Assembly: GCF_006658505.1 (NCBI RefSeq)
Contig: NZ_VFUZ01000013.1
Coordinates: 111,513-175,512, forward strand
Direction: 5' to 3'
DNA: 64,000 nt
Origin: Mesorhizobium sp. B2-4-15
Lineage (GTDB): Bacteria > Pseudomonadota > Alphaproteobacteria > Rhizobiales > Rhizobiaceae
Within the stretch, counting starts at the first letter, position 1, and each line of letters begins with the position of its first letter. A program made the position numbers and the translations under genes. The notes beneath the pieces are model-generated. The model was not told the origin of the DNA. It made no database searches and saw nothing but the letters and a program-made list of their open reading frames with translations. This document shows positions 1-10,320 of this stretch, in pieces.

Positions 1-128
1 GATAGGGCATCGAGCAGGATGGATTTGCCGGCGCCCGTTTCACCCGTCAGCACGGAAAGGCCCGGCTGGAAGTCGATATCCAGCTTCTCGATCAGGACGA
101 TATCGCGGATCGACAATCTGGAAAGCAT
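1..128 (-). CDS. recN: DNA repair protein RecN, N-terminal fragment (runs off the window)
   Basis: Only the first 42 or so codons are present; the gene continues past the left edge. The translation starts [18 protein letters not shown] and reaches the P-loop GETGAGKS, the Walker A motif of the SMC-like ATPase RecN, which organises broken DNA ends in recombinational repair. The ATG at 128 gives the usual RecN N-terminus. recN next to the bamD-lpxC end of the dcw cluster is a common rhizobial order. I found no rhizobial LexA box (GAAC-N7-GTTC) between this start and bamD, so SOS control is not shown here. Confidence 0.9.
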   Translation of the reverse strand, partial: MLSRLSIRDIVLIEKLDIDFQPGLSVLTGETGAGKSILLDAL

Positions 129-144
129 CAGAACCCGGACCTAT

Positions 145-245
145 TGCATGCCGCCCAAAAGTGGACCCGGTCTTGGGATAACGACATGCACGAAAGCAAA
201 AGACTTAAAGCGCGTCGCATGGATCCGTTCAAGCACGACGCGCTT
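145..245. repeat. Composite palindromic intergenic repeat, copy 1
   Basis: Two palindromic units lie side by side. Positions 145-190 run from TGCATG through CCCAAAAGTGG and TCTTGGG to CATGCA, an imperfect palindrome. Positions 208-245 form a hairpin with a perfect 10-bp stem (AAGCGCGTCG at 208-217, CGACGCGCTT at 236-245). Related copies of the first unit occur at 1265-1313 (inverted) and 42915-42957. The layout matches the mosaic palindromic elements of rhizobial genomes. It sits between the recN start and the bamD stop. Confidence 0.75.
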
Positions 246-356
246 CAAAGCGGCACGCGACCGATTGGAGTCGCAGCGCCGCACTATCTTTTTGTTTGCG
301 CATCGGATCAATCCGAAAAAACGCGCTATGCACGCTTCGGTCCGGGGTACCGCGGG

Positions 357-1226
357 TCAGGCGCCGGTGATCAGCTTCCCGGCCTTGGATATCCACGACC
401 CGGCATTCTCGCGCGGCGCCAGCCCGTTGCTCTGCAGGAGCTTGTAGGAATCCTTATACCATGAACTGTCAGGGTAGTTGGTGCCGAGCACCGCGGCGGC
501 GGTCTGGGCCTCCGAGGTGAGCCCCATTGCGTAGTAGCTTTCGGTCAGGCGGGCCAGTGCCTCCTCGACATGACGCGTGTTGGAATAATTCTCCACCACG
601 GTACGGAAGCGCTTGACGGCGGCGATGTATTCGCGGCGCTCCAGATAATAGCGGCCGATCTGCATTTCCTTGCCGGCGAGCTGGTCGTTGGCGAAGCGGA
701 TCTTCTGCTTGGCGTCCTCGACATATTCCGAATTCGGCCAGCGCGTCACCAGATCCTGCATGGTCTGCACGGTCTGGCGTGCTTCCTTCTGGTCCTGCGT
801 CACATCCTTGATCTGGCGATAGTAGCTCAGGCCGATAATGTACTGCGCATAGGGGGCGTCATCGGTGGACGGATAAAGCGCCAGGTAGCGCTTGGCCGAC
901 GAGATCGCCTCGTCGTAGCTGCCCTTTCGATAGTCGGCGAACGCGCCCATCACCATCGATTTGCGGGCCCATTCCGAATAGGGATGCTGGCGGTCGACGG
1001 CGTCGAACTTCTTGCTCGCCTCGTCCAGCCGCCCGGCATTCAGATTGGCGAGGCCTTGATTGTAGAGAACGTCCCCAGGCTCGGTATGGTCGACATAGGT
1101 CGAAAGGTCGATATCTTTCTCCGACGACATGCAGGCCGACAGAAAGAGCGATGGAACAACCACCGAAAGCGCCAGAAAAACAGACCACTGCGGCACTTTC
1201 GATTGACCGACTCGCTTGAAGAACAT
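357..1226 (-). CDS. bamD: Outer membrane assembly lipoprotein BamD
   Basis: BamD (ComL/YfiO) is the essential lipoprotein of the BAM complex that inserts beta-barrel proteins into the outer membrane. From the ATG at 1226 the product is 289 aa. It has a basic N-terminus, a hydrophobic stretch and a lipobox LSAC with the Cys near residue 32, followed by TPR-like repeats ([35 protein letters not shown] and others). The frame stays open to 1412, but that extension covers an intergenic repeat and would bury the signal peptide, so I reject it. A 263-bp gap to lpxC suggests its own promoter. Palindromic repeats flank the gene on both sides. Confidence 0.93.
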   Translation of the reverse strand: MFFKRVGQSKVPQWSVFLALSVVVPSLFLSACMSSEKDIDLSTYVDHTEPGDVLYNQGLANLNAGRLDEASKKFDAVDRQHPYSEWARKSMVMGAFADYRKGSYDEAISSAKRYLALYPSTDDAPYAQYIIGLSYYRQIKDVTQDQKEARQTVQTMQDLVTRWPNSEYVEDAKQKIRFANDQLAGKEMQIGRYYLERREYIAAVKRFRTVVENYSNTRHVEEALARLTESYYAMGLTSEAQTAAAVLGTNYPDSSWYKDSYKLLQSNGLAPRENAGSWISKAGKLITGA

Positions 1227-1264
1227 GATTGGATTCCGCCCTTTCGGCGTTATTTTAATGCCCG

Positions 1265-1313
1265 TTGCATGCAGTTCCCCCAAAACTGGTCCCCACTTTT
1301 GAGCGACATGCAC
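1265..1313. repeat. Palindromic intergenic repeat, copy 2 (inverted relative to copy 1)
   Basis: The reverse complement reads TGCATGTCGCTCAAAAGTGG, then TTTTGGGGGAACTGCATG, clearly related to 145-190. It lies 39 bp upstream of the bamD start, so it would be in the bamD leader or promoter. Confidence 0.7.
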
Positions 1314-1489
1314 TAATCGACGGCAGCAGCCATAGACCATAACCGCCTTGCCGGGCAACGCTATGTCTAGCCAATCGCACATTTTTGTGGCGGTCGGTCG
1401 GAGCCTCGACATCCCTGTGATTTCACCAGCCGATGGTGCATTCCTGCAACACCGGCCGTCTCCAAGGGAATCGAAAAAAGCTAAGGGAT

Positions 1490-2440
1490 TCAGATCATCC
1501 AGGGCGCATAGAGCGGCGCATTGACGGCGCTCATCTCCGCCGCGCGGCCACGCTCGCGGCGTGTCGTCTCGACGATCTCGAAAGCCGTGCGGTCCGACAG
1601 CAGGCGCCGCAGCGCCGCGGCGTTCAGCCTGTGGCCGCCGCGATAGGAACGGAAACAGCCGATGAAGCGGGCGCCGCCCAGCGCCAGGTCGCCCATGGCG
1701 TCCAGCGTCTTGTGGCGCACGAATTCGTTGGGGTAGCGCAGGCCGCCCATGTTGATGACGCGGTTGTCGTCACCAATCACCAGAGAATTCTCCAGCGAGG
1801 ATCCCAGGGCGTAGCCGGCGGCCCACAGCCGCTCGACATCCTTCATGAAGCCGAAGGTGCGGGCCCGCGCGATGTCACGGCGGAAGATGTCGGCATTGAT
1901 GTCGGAAGCAAAGAGCTGACGCCCGATCGCCGGACTTTCGAAATCGATCTCGACCTCGAAGCGGGTGCCGTCATAGGGTCTGAACTCCGCCCAGGAAGCA
2001 CCGTTCTCGATGCGGACCGGCTTGACGACCCTGATGTAGCGCCGCTTGACCGGCAATTTTTCGATACCCGCCTGGTCGATGGCTTCCACGAAGGCCATGG
2101 CGCTGCCGTCGAGAATGGGAACTTCGTGCCCATCGATCTCGATGACGACATTGTCGATGCCGAGCCCGAACAGCGCGGCCATTATGTGCTCCACGGTGGC
2201 GATGTGCTCGCCCGAAGGATCGCCGAGCATGGTGCAAAGGTCCGTGGCACCGATCTCGGAAAATAGGGCACGGAACTCGCGGCCCTGCCCTTCCTCATTG
2301 ATAAGCTGGAACACGATGCCAGTGTCGGCATCCGCGGGCAGGAAACTGATGGAAACTTCTTTGCCGCTGTGAACGCCGGTGCCTGTAAGCGACGCGCGCG
2401 TCTTCACTGTCGTCTGATAGTCGTGCAAGACAATCCCCAT
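1490..2440 (-). CDS. lpxC: UDP-3-O-acyl-N-acetylglucosamine deacetylase
   Basis: LpxC catalyses the committed, zinc-dependent deacetylation step of lipid A synthesis. The ATG at 2440 gives 316 aa starting [13 protein letters not shown], the usual rhizobial length; an in-frame ATG at 2512 would add 24 unconserved residues. The first zinc histidine is in TVEHIMAAL (about residue 85); [14 protein letters not shown] near residue 240 supplies the other His/Asp ligands. The TGVHSG motif of the N-terminal half is also present. It lies downstream of ftsZ, beyond a strong hairpin, so it probably has its own promoter in 2441-2660. Placement after ftsZ at the end of the dcw cluster is conserved in proteobacteria. 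Confidence 0.96.
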   Translation of the reverse strand: MGIVLHDYQTTVKTRASLTGTGVHSGKEVSISFLPADADTGIVFQLINEEGQGREFRALFSEIGATDLCTMLGDPSGEHIATVEHIMAALFGLGIDNVVIEIDGHEVPILDGSAMAFVEAIDQAGIEKLPVKRRYIRVVKPVRIENGASWAEFRPYDGTRFEVEIDFESPAIGRQLFASDINADIFRRDIARARTFGFMKDVERLWAAGYALGSSLENSLVIGDDNRVINMGGLRYPNEFVRHKTLDAMGDLALGGARFIGCFRSYRGGHRLNAAALRRLLSDRTAFEIVETTRRERGRAAEMSAVNAPLYAPWMI

Positions 2441-2660
2441 AAGCCCGAAATGCCTAGGGCCGCTTCTCCAGCCCGAGGGCGCGGCTCTTGTGAAATCGGC
2501 AGGCAGGGCCACTTCCCCGAAATCCCGGCAGACCGACTATGGTAGGCGGCGAAGATAATGTCCCGGCAAGGAGACTCCAAATCACGGTTTCTTACTCTCT
2601 GTAACCGCGAACTGGAACATGTACAGCATCATAAGCGTTTGATTTTCCACAACTTTAAAC

Positions 2661-2696
2661 GTTAACAGGCAAGCAATTCCTTGCCTGCCTGTTAAC
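2661..2696 (-). terminator. Hairpin downstream of ftsZ
   Basis: A perfect 10-bp inverted repeat, GTTAACAGGC (2661-2670) and GCCTGTTAAC (2687-2696), can extend inward through AAG/CTT. It lies 23 bp after the ftsZ stop and is followed on the minus strand by GTTTAAAG, a weak T/A-rich tail. It probably ends or stabilises the ftsZ transcript. An operator for lpxC is the alternative. Confidence 0.5.
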
Positions 2697-2719
2697 AATT
2701 GTTACAGTCCGTTAACTAC

Positions 2720-4408
2720 TCAGTTGGCTTGGCGGCGCAGGAACGCCGGGATCTCCAGTTGATCGTCGTCCTGAGTCGCCCTGGTCTGCGGCGTCAGGCG
2801 GCCCTGCTCATCCAGCTGGCCGCGGCGCGGTGCGTAGAGCTGCGCGTCCTGGCTGGCGAGGCGGCGCACTTCGGGCGCGGCCTGGCGCAGCTTCGGTTCA
2901 CGCGGTTGCGCCGGCTGCAGCCGTGCGGGCTCCTCCTCGCGGCGGGTCAGCCCATTGGTCAGACGCTTCAGCAGGCCCATAGGTCCGCTGTTCTCGTGGT
3001 GGTCTGCCGGACGGCTCTTCGCTTCGACCTCGGCCTTCACGACCGGCGGAAAGTCCTCGACGCGCGGCATGCGCTGCGGGGCCATCGCGACCGGCTGCTG
3101 GACCTCACGCAGCATTTCGCGCGGCTGCGGAGCCGGCTGCATCATCTGCTGGGGAACCGGCTGCACCATCGGCTGCGGCTGCGCGGGCGGCGCCTGGAAG
3201 ATCTTGCTCTGCGGGCGGAAATCGTCCGCATGGGCAACCGGTGCCGGACGCGGCTGAGCCATGGCCGCCGCATTTGCTTCGGCCAACTGGATCGCTTCCG
3301 CTACCGGATCGACGGTGCGCGGCTCGTAAACGGTCTGCTGGACCGGCGCCGGGCGGCTTTCGACGGCGGCAACGGCTGGACGGGGGGCGGGCTTCTGCGG
3401 CGCGGCGCGGATCGAGATCGGCGCGGCGGCTATTTCAGCCGCCGACTTGTCGATGCCGGTGGCGACCACCGAGACGCGGATGACGCCTTCCAGTTCCTCG
3501 TCGAAGGTGGCGCCCAGGATGATGTTTGCGTCCTGGTCGACCTCCTCGCGGATACGGGTTGCCGCTTCGTCGACTTCGAACAGGGTGAGGTCGCGGCCGC
3601 CGGTGATCGAGATCAGCAGGCCCTTGGCGCCCTTCATCGAGGTCTCGTCGAGCAGCGGGTTGGCGATTGCCGCTTCCGCCGCTGCCATTGCGCGGCCCTC
3701 GCCCGAAGCTTCGCCGGTGCCCATCATCGCCTTGCCCATTTCGCGCATGACCGAACGCACGTCGGCGAAGTCGAGGTTGATCAGGCCTTCCTTGACCATC
3801 AGGTCGGTGATGCAGGCGACGCCGGAATAGAGCACCTGGTCGGCCATGGCGAAGGCATCGGCGAAAGTGGTCTTGTCATTGGCCAGCCGGAACAGGTTCT
3901 GGTTGGGGATCACGATCAGCGTGTCGACGCATTTCTGCAGCTCTTCGATGCCCATGTCGGCCGTCTTCATGCGGCGCTGGCCTTCGAAGTGGAACGGCTT
4001 GGTCACGACGCCGACGGTGAGGATGCCCTTCTCGCGCGCGGCGCGCGCAACGACCGGAGCGGCACCGGTGCCGGTGCCGCCGCCCATGCCGGCGGTGACG
4101 AAGCACATATGGGTGTTGGACAGGTGATCGATGATCTCGTCGATGCATTCTTCCGCCGCCGCGCGGCCGACTTCCGGCTGCGAACCCGCGCCGAGACCTT
4201 CGGTGACATGCGCGCCGAGCTGGATCAGCCGGTCGGCCTTCGACATGGTCAGCGCCTGGGCGTCGGTGTTGGCGACAACGAACTCGACACCGCGCAGCCC
4301 GGCGGTGATCATGTTGTTGACGGCGTTGCCGCCGCCGCCGCCGACACCGAACACGGTGATGCGTGGCTTAAGCTCGGTGATGTCCGGCTTCTGCAGATTG
4401 ATGGTCAT
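2720..4408 (-). CDS. ftsZ: Cell division protein FtsZ
   Basis: FtsZ is the tubulin-like GTPase that forms the cytokinetic ring. The 562-aa product carries [13 protein letters not shown] (residues 21-33), the GTP-binding tubulin signature GGGTGTG (109-115) and the T7-loop region NLDFADV (about 213-219). A long Pro/Gln/Ala-rich linker (about 330-545) ends in the conserved C-terminal peptide [12 protein letters not shown] that binds FtsA and other partners. The extra length relative to the 383-aa E. coli protein is normal for rhizobial FtsZ1. It follows ftsA after 66 bp, so it may have an extra promoter besides ddl-ftsQA read-through. Confidence 0.98.
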   Translation of the reverse strand: MTINLQKPDITELKPRITVFGVGGGGGNAVNNMITAGLRGVEFVVANTDAQALTMSKADRLIQLGAHVTEGLGAGSQPEVGRAAAEECIDEIIDHLSNTHMCFVTAGMGGGTGTGAAPVVARAAREKGILTVGVVTKPFHFEGQRRMKTADMGIEELQKCVDTLIVIPNQNLFRLANDKTTFADAFAMADQVLYSGVACITDLMVKEGLINLDFADVRSVMREMGKAMMGTGEASGEGRAMAAAEAAIANPLLDETSMKGAKGLLISITGGRDLTLFEVDEAATRIREEVDQDANIILGATFDEELEGVIRVSVVATGIDKSAAEIAAAPISIRAAPQKPAPRPAVAAVESRPAPVQQTVYEPRTVDPVAEAIQLAEANAAAMAQPRPAPVAHADDFRPQSKIFQAPPAQPQPMVQPVPQQMMQPAPQPREMLREVQQPVAMAPQRMPRVEDFPPVVKAEVEAKSRPADHHENSGPMGLLKRLTNGLTRREEEPARLQPAQPREPKLRQAAPEVRRLASQDAQLYAPRRGQLDEQGRLTPQTRATQDDDQLEIPAFLRRQAN

Positions 4409-4474
4409 TGTCTCCGTCCTTTGCCTTTCACGCCGCTTCGCCGCCGCGGCCGCCTATGGGGCTGTCCCCGTCAA

Positions 4475-5782
4475 TTAGAAACTGTCTCTCAACCACTGAC
4501 TCATGCGATGCAGTTTTCCACCCGTTCCGGTCATCCTGAGACCGGAAATGCCTTTCGCCGGATGGCTCTCGAAACTCGCCATCTGCGGATAGATCAGAAG
4601 TCCGACGGCGGCCGAGAAAGCCGGCCCCTTCGCCGCCTCGGGCAGGCCCGCCACGCCGAGCGGGCGGCCGATGCGCACATTGCGTCCCAGGATGCGGCGT
4701 GCCGCCTCCGGCAGGCCGGCCAACTGGCTGGCGCCGCCGGTGAGCACGACGCGCTTGCCGACCGCGTTGCCGTAGCCCGACTTGTTCAGCCGGTCGCGCA
4801 GAAGTTCGAGCGTCTCGTCGATACGGGCACGCACGATGCGTGTCATCACCGAGCGCGGGATCTGCAACGGCACGTCACCATCGTCGCCGATCGGCTGGAT
4901 CGAAACCAGGTCGCGGTCATCGGCACTGCCCGGCAGCGCCGAACCGTGCATCACCTTGAGCCGCTCGGCGGCATCGAGCGAAGTCGAGAGCCCCTTGGCC
5001 ATGTCAAGCGTGACATGGTTGCCGCCGATGGCGATCGCATCGCCGTGGACGAACCTGCCTTCCGAAAACACCGAGATCGTGGTCGTGCCGCCGCCCATGT
5101 CGATGCAGGCTGCACCCAGTTCCAGCTCATCGTCGACAAGCGCCGCCAGCCCGCTGGCATAGGGCGTCGCCACCATGCGCTCGACCGACAGATGTGAGCG
5201 GTTGATGGAGAGCTCCAGGTTGCGCATTGGGGCCGCGTCACCCGTCAGCACATGCATGTCGACGCCAAGCGCGTCGCCGACCATGCCGCGCGGATCGCGC
5301 ACGCCGCGCTCGGCGTCCAGCGAGAAGCCGACCGGCAGCGAATGGATCACCTCGCGCTCGGCCTTGAGCGCCTGCTTGGCGCCGGCGCCAAGCACGCGCT
5401 TGATGTCGGCCTCGTCGGCCTCATGGCCGCCGAGGTTGATGGTCGCCGAGAAGGCTTCGCTCTTCAGCCGGCCGGCGGTCATGTTGACGATGAGCGAATC
5501 GACCGTCAGCCCGGCCATCCGCTCGGCGGCGTCGACGGACAAGCGGATCGCATGCTCGGCGCGGTCGAGATCGACCACCACACCCGACTTCACGCCCTGC
5601 GATTTCTGATGGCCGATGCCGATGACCCGGATCCGGTGCGAGCGGCCGCGCAACAGCTTGCCGTCATCGTTCGGCTTGAGCTTGGCCACCATGCAGCAGA
5701 CCTTGTTCGAGCCGACATCCAGCACCGTCAAGGTGCCGGACCGGCGCGACGAGGCATCGCCAGAACCGCCAAGCCAGCTCAT
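4475..5782 (-). CDS. ftsA: Cell division protein FtsA
   Basis: FtsA is the actin-fold ATPase that tethers FtsZ to the membrane and recruits late division proteins. The 435-aa product has LDVGSNKVCCMVAKL near the N-terminus (phosphate 1 loop) and IDMGGGTTTISVF mid-protein (phosphate 2). VVLTGGASQLAGLPEAA is the adenosine motif, and the C-terminus WLRDSF resembles the amphipathic membrane-targeting helix. Its start overlaps the ftsQ stop by 4 bp (ATGA), so translation of the two is probably coupled. Confidence 0.96.
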   Translation of the reverse strand: MSWLGGSGDASSRRSGTLTVLDVGSNKVCCMVAKLKPNDDGKLLRGRSHRIRVIGIGHQKSQGVKSGVVVDLDRAEHAIRLSVDAAERMAGLTVDSLIVNMTAGRLKSEAFSATINLGGHEADEADIKRVLGAGAKQALKAEREVIHSLPVGFSLDAERGVRDPRGMVGDALGVDMHVLTGDAAPMRNLELSINRSHLSVERMVATPYASGLAALVDDELELGAACIDMGGGTTTISVFSEGRFVHGDAIAIGGNHVTLDMAKGLSTSLDAAERLKVMHGSALPGSADDRDLVSIQPIGDDGDVPLQIPRSVMTRIVRARIDETLELLRDRLNKSGYGNAVGKRVVLTGGASQLAGLPEAARRILGRNVRIGRPLGVAGLPEAAKGPAFSAAVGLLIYPQMASFESHPAKGISGLRMTGTGGKLHRMSQWLRDSF

Positions 5783-6720
5783 ATCTTCGTCTCCGGCTTG
5801 CGCTTGAGGGTTTTCGGTTTCTCGTTGAGCGCGGCCTCGCGCTGCGTCGCCGCCTCGGGCGTCAACTGCACGACCAGCCGGTCCGTGAGGCGCATGTCGA
5901 CGGCGGCGATGTCACGCGACAAAAGTCCGTTGTCATGGTCCATCTTCACGAGTTCCGCGAGAGCCTGGTCCTCGCCATCCTCCGGCAACTTGACGGTGAT
6001 GCCATTGTCCAGCTTCAGGTCCCAGCGCCGCTCGCCGACACGGATGTAGCCCTTTATGCGGCTGGCGAGATCGGGATATTGCTCGACCTTGGCCAGGAAA
6101 TCAGGCGCCTTGGCGGGCGCGCCAGTGCCGATCAGCAGCGGCAAGAGCACCTGCTTGCCGCCCGAGAAGGGCGCGATGACGGCACCATTCTTCTCGATGA
6201 CCGAAAGATCACTGCCCTGCTGCCAGAGCGCGAAGGCCTCGCGCTCCTCGACGCGCACTTCCAGAGTGTGCGGATAGACCTTGCGCACCGCAGCGACCTC
6301 GATCCAGGGCAGGCCGGAGATGCGCTCGCGCGCGGCCTCCGCGTCGAAGCCGATCAGCGACGTCCAGCCGTCAAGCTCGAGCCTGTCGAGAATGTCGATT
6401 TCCGAGGTCTGATGGTTGCCGACCACCTTGACCTGATCGACGGCAAAGCCGGTGCGGGCAGTGATGCTCTGGATGATACCGTCGGCATGACCGCCAAGAT
6501 AGGCACCGTAGGCGCCGCTCGACGCGAGCAGCACGGCCGACATGATCGCGGAGGAGAAACGCGGCGCCTGGAACTCGCCGTCACCCAGGCGCGCGAGCAT
6601 GCGCACCGGGCGGCGAAGCATGCGCGGCAGCACGAAATGGCCCGATGACAACGGCAGGCCGAACAGCGACGGCACCGCCGCGCCCTTCCCCCTACCCTGT
6701 CCCCATTTCAACGCAGACAC
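5779..6720 (-). CDS. ftsQ: Cell division protein FtsQ
   Basis: FtsQ is a bitopic membrane protein linking early and late divisome parts through FtsB/FtsL. I chose the GTG at 6720 (313 aa, [13 protein letters not shown]) because GGAGGA lies 6 bp before it; an in-frame ATG at 6741 would add seven residues and overlap ddl by 34 bp. One TM segment ([20 protein letters not shown]) is followed by a POTRA domain ([20 protein letters not shown]) and the FtsQ domain ([20 protein letters not shown]). It overlaps ddl by 13 bp and ftsA by 4 bp, placing it inside a tight ddl-ftsQ-ftsA unit. Confidence 0.93.
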   Translation of the reverse strand: MSALKWGQGRGKGAAVPSLFGLPLSSGHFVLPRMLRRPVRMLARLGDGEFQAPRFSSAIMSAVLLASSGAYGAYLGGHADGIIQSITARTGFAVDQVKVVGNHQTSEIDILDRLELDGWTSLIGFDAEAARERISGLPWIEVAAVRKVYPHTLEVRVEEREAFALWQQGSDLSVIEKNGAVIAPFSGGKQVLLPLLIGTGAPAKAPDFLAKVEQYPDLASRIKGYIRVGERRWDLKLDNGITVKLPEDGEDQALAELVKMDHDNGLLSRDIAAVDMRLTDRLVVQLTPEAATQREAALNEKPKTLKRKPETKI

Positions 6721-7634
6721 GAAGCGTCCTCCACCATCCAACTCAACAGTTCACCAAACGAATGCCCGGCCTGGGCGGCGATTTCAGGCACCAGAGATGT
6801 CGGCGTCATGCCCGGCTGGGTGTTGACCTCGAGCCATACAACTTCGCCATTTTCGGAGTGACGATCGTCATAACGGAAGTCCGACCGGGAAACGCCCCGA
6901 CAGCCGACAGCTTGGTGAGCCTTGAGCGCCAGTGTCTGTATTTTTTGGTAAATATTCGGTGAAACTTTTGCGGGGCATTCGTGTTTTGATCCGCCGGCAA
7001 CATATTTTGAATCGTAGTCGTAGAAGGAATGGCCCGTCGGGATGATCTCGCAGACGCCGAGCGCCACATCACCCATGACGGCGCAGGTCAGTTCGCGCCC
7101 ATGGATGTAGCGCTCGACCATGACGGTATCGCCATATTTCCATTCGGACGATCCGACGATCTGCGGCGGATGCGACTGCCCTTCAGGCACGATGACGACG
7201 CCGAAGCTCGATCCTTCATTGACCGGCTTGATCACGTAGGGCGGCTTCATCGGATGCTTGTTCTGGATGGCGAAGCGATTGGCGACCTTCGATTCGGCGA
7301 CGGGAACGCCGACTGATTTGACGATCTTCTTCGCCTGCTCCTTGTTCATGGCGAGCGCCGAGGCGAGCACGCCGGAATGGGTGTAGGGAATACCGAGATA
7401 TTCGAGGATACCCTGGATCGTGCCATCCTCACCGAATGGACCATGCAACGCGTTGAAGGCGACATCCGGCCGAAGCTCGGCGAGCACGGAACCGACGTCG
7501 CGCCCGACATCGACGCGGGTGACCTGGTAGCCTTCCTTCTCCAGCGCATCGGCACAGGCCTTTCCGGAGGACAGGGACACGGGCCGCTCTGACGAGAAAC
7601 CTCCCAGCAGGACGGCCACATGCTTGCTCTTCAT
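6708..7634 (-). CDS. ddl: D-alanine--D-alanine ligase
   Basis: Ddl joins two D-Ala to form the dipeptide that MurF adds to the UDP-MurNAc-tripeptide. The product (308 aa) is an ATP-grasp enzyme: N-terminal [34 protein letters not shown] mid-N-domain, then [14 protein letters not shown] for ATP binding and a metal-binding region ending [21 protein letters not shown]. Length and motifs fit the DdlB type. It is first in the ddl-ftsQ-ftsA-ftsZ run, downstream of the GANTC-rich spacer that probably holds its promoter. Confidence 0.96.
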   Translation of the reverse strand: MKSKHVAVLLGGFSSERPVSLSSGKACADALEKEGYQVTRVDVGRDVGSVLAELRPDVAFNALHGPFGEDGTIQGILEYLGIPYTHSGVLASALAMNKEQAKKIVKSVGVPVAESKVANRFAIQNKHPMKPPYVIKPVNEGSSFGVVIVPEGQSHPPQIVGSSEWKYGDTVMVERYIHGRELTCAVMGDVALGVCEIIPTGHSFYDYDSKYVAGGSKHECPAKVSPNIYQKIQTLALKAHQAVGCRGVSRSDFRYDDRHSENGEVVWLEVNTQPGMTPTSLVPEIAAQAGHSFGELLSWMVEDASCLR

Positions 7635-7957
7635 TCCCCGTCATCCCCTCTCACGGCGGACCAAAACCAGATTTCCGCAACATTGAGTCCGAGTCTCTCG
7701 GCAGGTTGCCCCCCAGACGGAAAACGCGGGTAACGCGTCGAACGACTCAAATCAGGAAACGCTTTGGAGCAGAGAATCAGAGAGTTGATTTACTGGCAAG
7801 TGCTTATGATTCCGAGAGATTCACTTTCTGAGAAAATGGACGTGAAAACCGTGTCGGTGAGTCCCCGAAGCAACGCTTTTTGCGCACTCCGGGAACGCGT
7901 TTGAAGTTCAACCATCACGTGAACTTCACCGGCAACTAAAATTAATTGAGATTGAGG
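7635..7957 (-). promoter_or_regulatory. Spacer before ddl-ftsQAZ with a cluster of GANTC (CcrM) sites
   Basis: This 323-bp gap is the largest break inside the dcw cluster and holds no convincing gene. I count seven GANTC sites between 7685 and 7863: GAGTC 7685-7689, GAGTC 7691-7695, GACTC 7744-7748, GAATC 7774-7778, GATTC 7808-7812, GATTC 7818-7822 and GAGTC 7859-7863. From base composition about 0.6 would be expected in 179 bp. GANTC is the target of the alphaproteobacterial cell-cycle methylase CcrM. The spacer probably contains the ddl promoter, but I could not fix a -35/-10 pair. Confidence 0.6.
7902..7928. repeat. Perfect inverted repeat downstream of murB
   Basis: TGAAGTTCA (7902-7910) and TGAACTTCA (7920-7928) are exact reverse complements around a 9-nt loop. 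It lies 29 bp past the murB stop, without a T-tract. It could be an mRNA 3'-end structure or a protein-binding site for the ddl promoter. Confidence 0.5.
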
Positions 7958-8923
7958 TCAGAGCAGTTGGCCGAGAAACTCCTGCACGGCATGTCCGGGC
8001 CGGAAATTGCCGATGCGCTTGAGCTCCCAGTGCAGGCGCATGCCGGAATGTTCGAGCACGCGCGCCCGCACCGTCTCGCCGAGATATTCGAGGTCGTAAC
8101 CGGTGGCGGTGCCGGTGTTGATCATGAAGTTGCAGTGCAGGGGCGACATCTGCGCCCCGCCGATCAGCAGGCCGCGGCAGCCCGCCTTGTCGATCTCCTT
8201 CCAGGCCGAGGTGCCTTCGGGATTCTTGAAGGTCGAGCCGCCGGTCTTCTCGCGGATCGGCTGCACGGTCTCGCGGTGGTTCTGCACGGCATCCATCGCC
8301 GCCTTGATCACCGCCTTGTCCTCGGCAAACCCTTCGAACACGGCCGAGGTGAAGATCAGCCCGGACGGTGCGGCCGAGTGGCGATAGGCATAACCCATGT
8401 CGGCATTGCTCAGCGTCTGGACATTGCCCTTGCGGTCGAGCGCGCGCACCTCGACAACGCGCTCGCGCGTCTCGACGCCATTGGCGCCAGCATTCATCCT
8501 GAGCGCGCCGCCAATGGCGCCTGGAATGCCGTGGTAGAAATGGAAGCCGCCAATGCCGGCCTCGAGCGCCACGGCGGCCATGCGCTTGTCGGGCGTCGCC
8601 GCGCCTGCCCTGATCCTGATCGGTGAGATGACTTCGGCCTCGCCAAAGCCCTTGGCGGAAAGCCGGATGACAAAGCCTGGAATGCCGCCATCCCTGACAA
8701 GCAGGTTCGAGCCGATGCCGACGATGGTCAGCGGGATTTCTTCGGGAACCGCCCGAAGGAATGCGGCGAGGTCCTTCTCGTCCGCCGGCTGGAACAGCGC
8801 TTCAGCCAGGCCGCCGGCGCGGAACCAGGTGATCTTGTCCATCTCGGCATTGGGCGTGATGCGGCCGCGCAGGCCGGCAAGCCGGTCGCCAAGTCTGTCG
8901 ATCAGGGCCTGGCCATGCGTCAT
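7958..8923 (-). CDS. murB: UDP-N-acetylenolpyruvoylglucosamine reductase
   Basis: MurB is the FAD-dependent, NADPH-using reductase that makes UDP-MurNAc. From the ATG at 8923 the protein is 321 aa ([15 protein letters not shown]) and the start overlaps the murC stop as ATGA; the open frame to 8959 is not needed. FAD-binding motifs [20 protein letters not shown] and [16 protein letters not shown] are clear, as is [10 protein letters not shown] with the catalytic Ser region and the conserved C-terminal Glu segment. The short form fits type IIa MurB. It is the last gene of the mraZ-murB run before the GANTC spacer. Confidence 0.96.
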   Translation of the reverse strand: MTHGQALIDRLGDRLAGLRGRITPNAEMDKITWFRAGGLAEALFQPADEKDLAAFLRAVPEEIPLTIVGIGSNLLVRDGGIPGFVIRLSAKGFGEAEVISPIRIRAGAATPDKRMAAVALEAGIGGFHFYHGIPGAIGGALRMNAGANGVETRERVVEVRALDRKGNVQTLSNADMGYAYRHSAAPSGLIFTSAVFEGFAEDKAVIKAAMDAVQNHRETVQPIREKTGGSTFKNPEGTSAWKEIDKAGCRGLLIGGAQMSPLHCNFMINTGTATGYDLEYLGETVRARVLEHSGMRLHWELKRIGNFRPGHAVQEFLGQLL

Positions 8924-10320
8924 GAGGCGGCAAGCTCCTTGGGCAAGGCATAAGCCCATTGGGTGATATTGCCGGCGCCGAGGAAGACGACGAAATCGCC
9001 GAGCTTGGCGAGATCACGGATGATCGGCGCGATATCGGCCGGTCCTTCGATGTAGCGGGCGTCGCGATGGCCGCCGGCGCGGATGCGCGACACCAGCGCA
9101 TCGGAAGTCACGCCCTCGATCGGCTCTTCGCCGGCCGCGTAGACAGGGGCGACCATCACCGTGTCGGCGTCGTTGAAGCAGGCCGAAAACTCGTTGAACA
9201 GATCATGCAGCCGGGTGAAGCGGTGCGGCTGGGCAATGGCGATGACGCGTCCCTTGGTGGCGCTGCGCGCGGCCTTGAGCACGGCCGCGATCTCGACCGG
9301 ATGATGGCCGTAGTCGTCGAAAATGTCGACGCCGTTCCAGGAGCCGGTACGGGTGAAGCGGCGTTTGACGCCGGCAAAGGACGACAGGCCCTTCTTGATC
9401 GCCTCGCCGGACAGGCCGAGCTCATGCGCGACCGCGATCGCGGCGGTGGCGTTCGAGACATTGTGGCGGCCTGGCATTGGCAGCCGCAGGTCCGCTATCG
9501 TCTTCTGGCCGCCGGTCTTGCGGTCGCGGATCACCACGTCGAACTCGGACGTGGCACCCGCCATGCGATGGTTGGTGAAGCGCACATCGGCCTGCGCGTT
9601 CTCGCCATAGGTGATGACGCGGCGGTCCTCGATACGGCCGACCAGCGCCTGGACTTCCGGGTGGTCGGTGCACATCACGCCGAAACCGTAGAACGGCACA
9701 TTCTCGACGAACTGGCGGAACGCCTCGCGCACCTTGTCGAAACTACCATAGTGGTCGAGATGCTCGGGATCGATATTGGTGACGACGGCAATGTCGGCCG
9801 GCAGCTTGAGAAAGGTGCCGTCGCTCTCGTCGGCTTCGACCACCATCCATTCGCCATCGCCCATGCGGGCGTTGGTGCCATAGGCATTGATGATGCCGCC
9901 ATTGATGACGGTCGGGTCAAGCCCGCCGGCTTCGAGCAGCGTCGCCACCATGGAGGTCGTCGTCGTCTTGCCGTGCGTGCCGCCGATGGCCACCGCCTGG
10001 CGGAAGCGCATCAGCTCGGCCAGCATCTCGGCGCGACGCACGATCGGCAGCAGCCTTTCACGCGCGGCCTTGAGCTCCGGATTGGATTTCTTGATCGCCG
10101 TCGAGACGACGATGACCTCGGCATCGCCGAGGTTTTCGGCCTTGTGGCCGACGAAGCATTCGATGCCCTTGTCGCGCAGGCGCTGCACATTGGCGCTATC
10201 GGCCTGATCGGACCCTTGCACCTTGTAGCCGAGATTGTGCAGCACCTCGGCGATGCCGCTCATGCCGATGCCGCCAATGCCGATGAAATGCACGAGGCCG
10301 ATGGTCTGCGGCATTTTCAT
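8920..10320 (-). CDS. murC: UDP-N-acetylmuramate--L-alanine ligase
   Basis: MurC adds L-Ala to UDP-MurNAc, the first peptide-stem step. The 466-aa product has the N-terminal Rossmann motif [16 protein letters not shown] (residues 12-27), the ATP-binding [11 protein letters not shown] (113-123), a central ligase domain with DEPEHLD-like [11 protein letters not shown], and a C-terminal domain with [13 protein letters not shown]. Four-bp overlaps tie it to murG upstream and murB downstream. Confidence 0.97.
   Translation of the reverse strand: MKMPQTIGLVHFIGIGGIGMSGIAEVLHNLGYKVQGSDQADSANVQRLRDKGIECFVGHKAENLGDAEVIVVSTAIKKSNPELKAARERLLPIVRRAEMLAELMRFRQAVAIGGTHGKTTTTSMVATLLEAGGLDPTVINGGIINAYGTNARMGDGEWMVVEADESDGTFLKLPADIAVVTNIDPEHLDHYGSFDKVREAFRQFVENVPFYGFGVMCTDHPEVQALVGRIEDRRVITYGENAQADVRFTNHRMAGATSEFDVVIRDRKTGGQKTIADLRLPMPGRHNVSNATAAIAVAHELGLSGEAIKKGLSSFAGVKRRFTRTGSWNGVDIFDDYGHHPVEIAAVLKAARSATKGRVIAIAQPHRFTRLHDLFNEFSACFNDADTVMVAPVYAAGEEPIEGVTSDALVSRIRAGGHRDARYIEGPADIAPIIRDLAKLGDFVVFLGAGNITQWAYALPKELAAS

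Noticed and set aside
129..356. LexA/SOS box for recN
   Set aside because: No GAAC-N7-GTTC or close variant is present in the leader that I can see.
2699..5197. An 832-codon open frame on the plus strand antisense to ftsZ and ftsA
   Set aside because: It lies opposite two certain genes, its translation is Arg/His/Asp-rich with no domain, and long antisense frames are expected at this GC content.
7833..7904. A 22-codon frame starting MDVKTVSVSP in the GANTC spacer
   Set aside because: No ribosome site or hydrophobic/charged pattern; the spacer is better explained as regulatory DNA.
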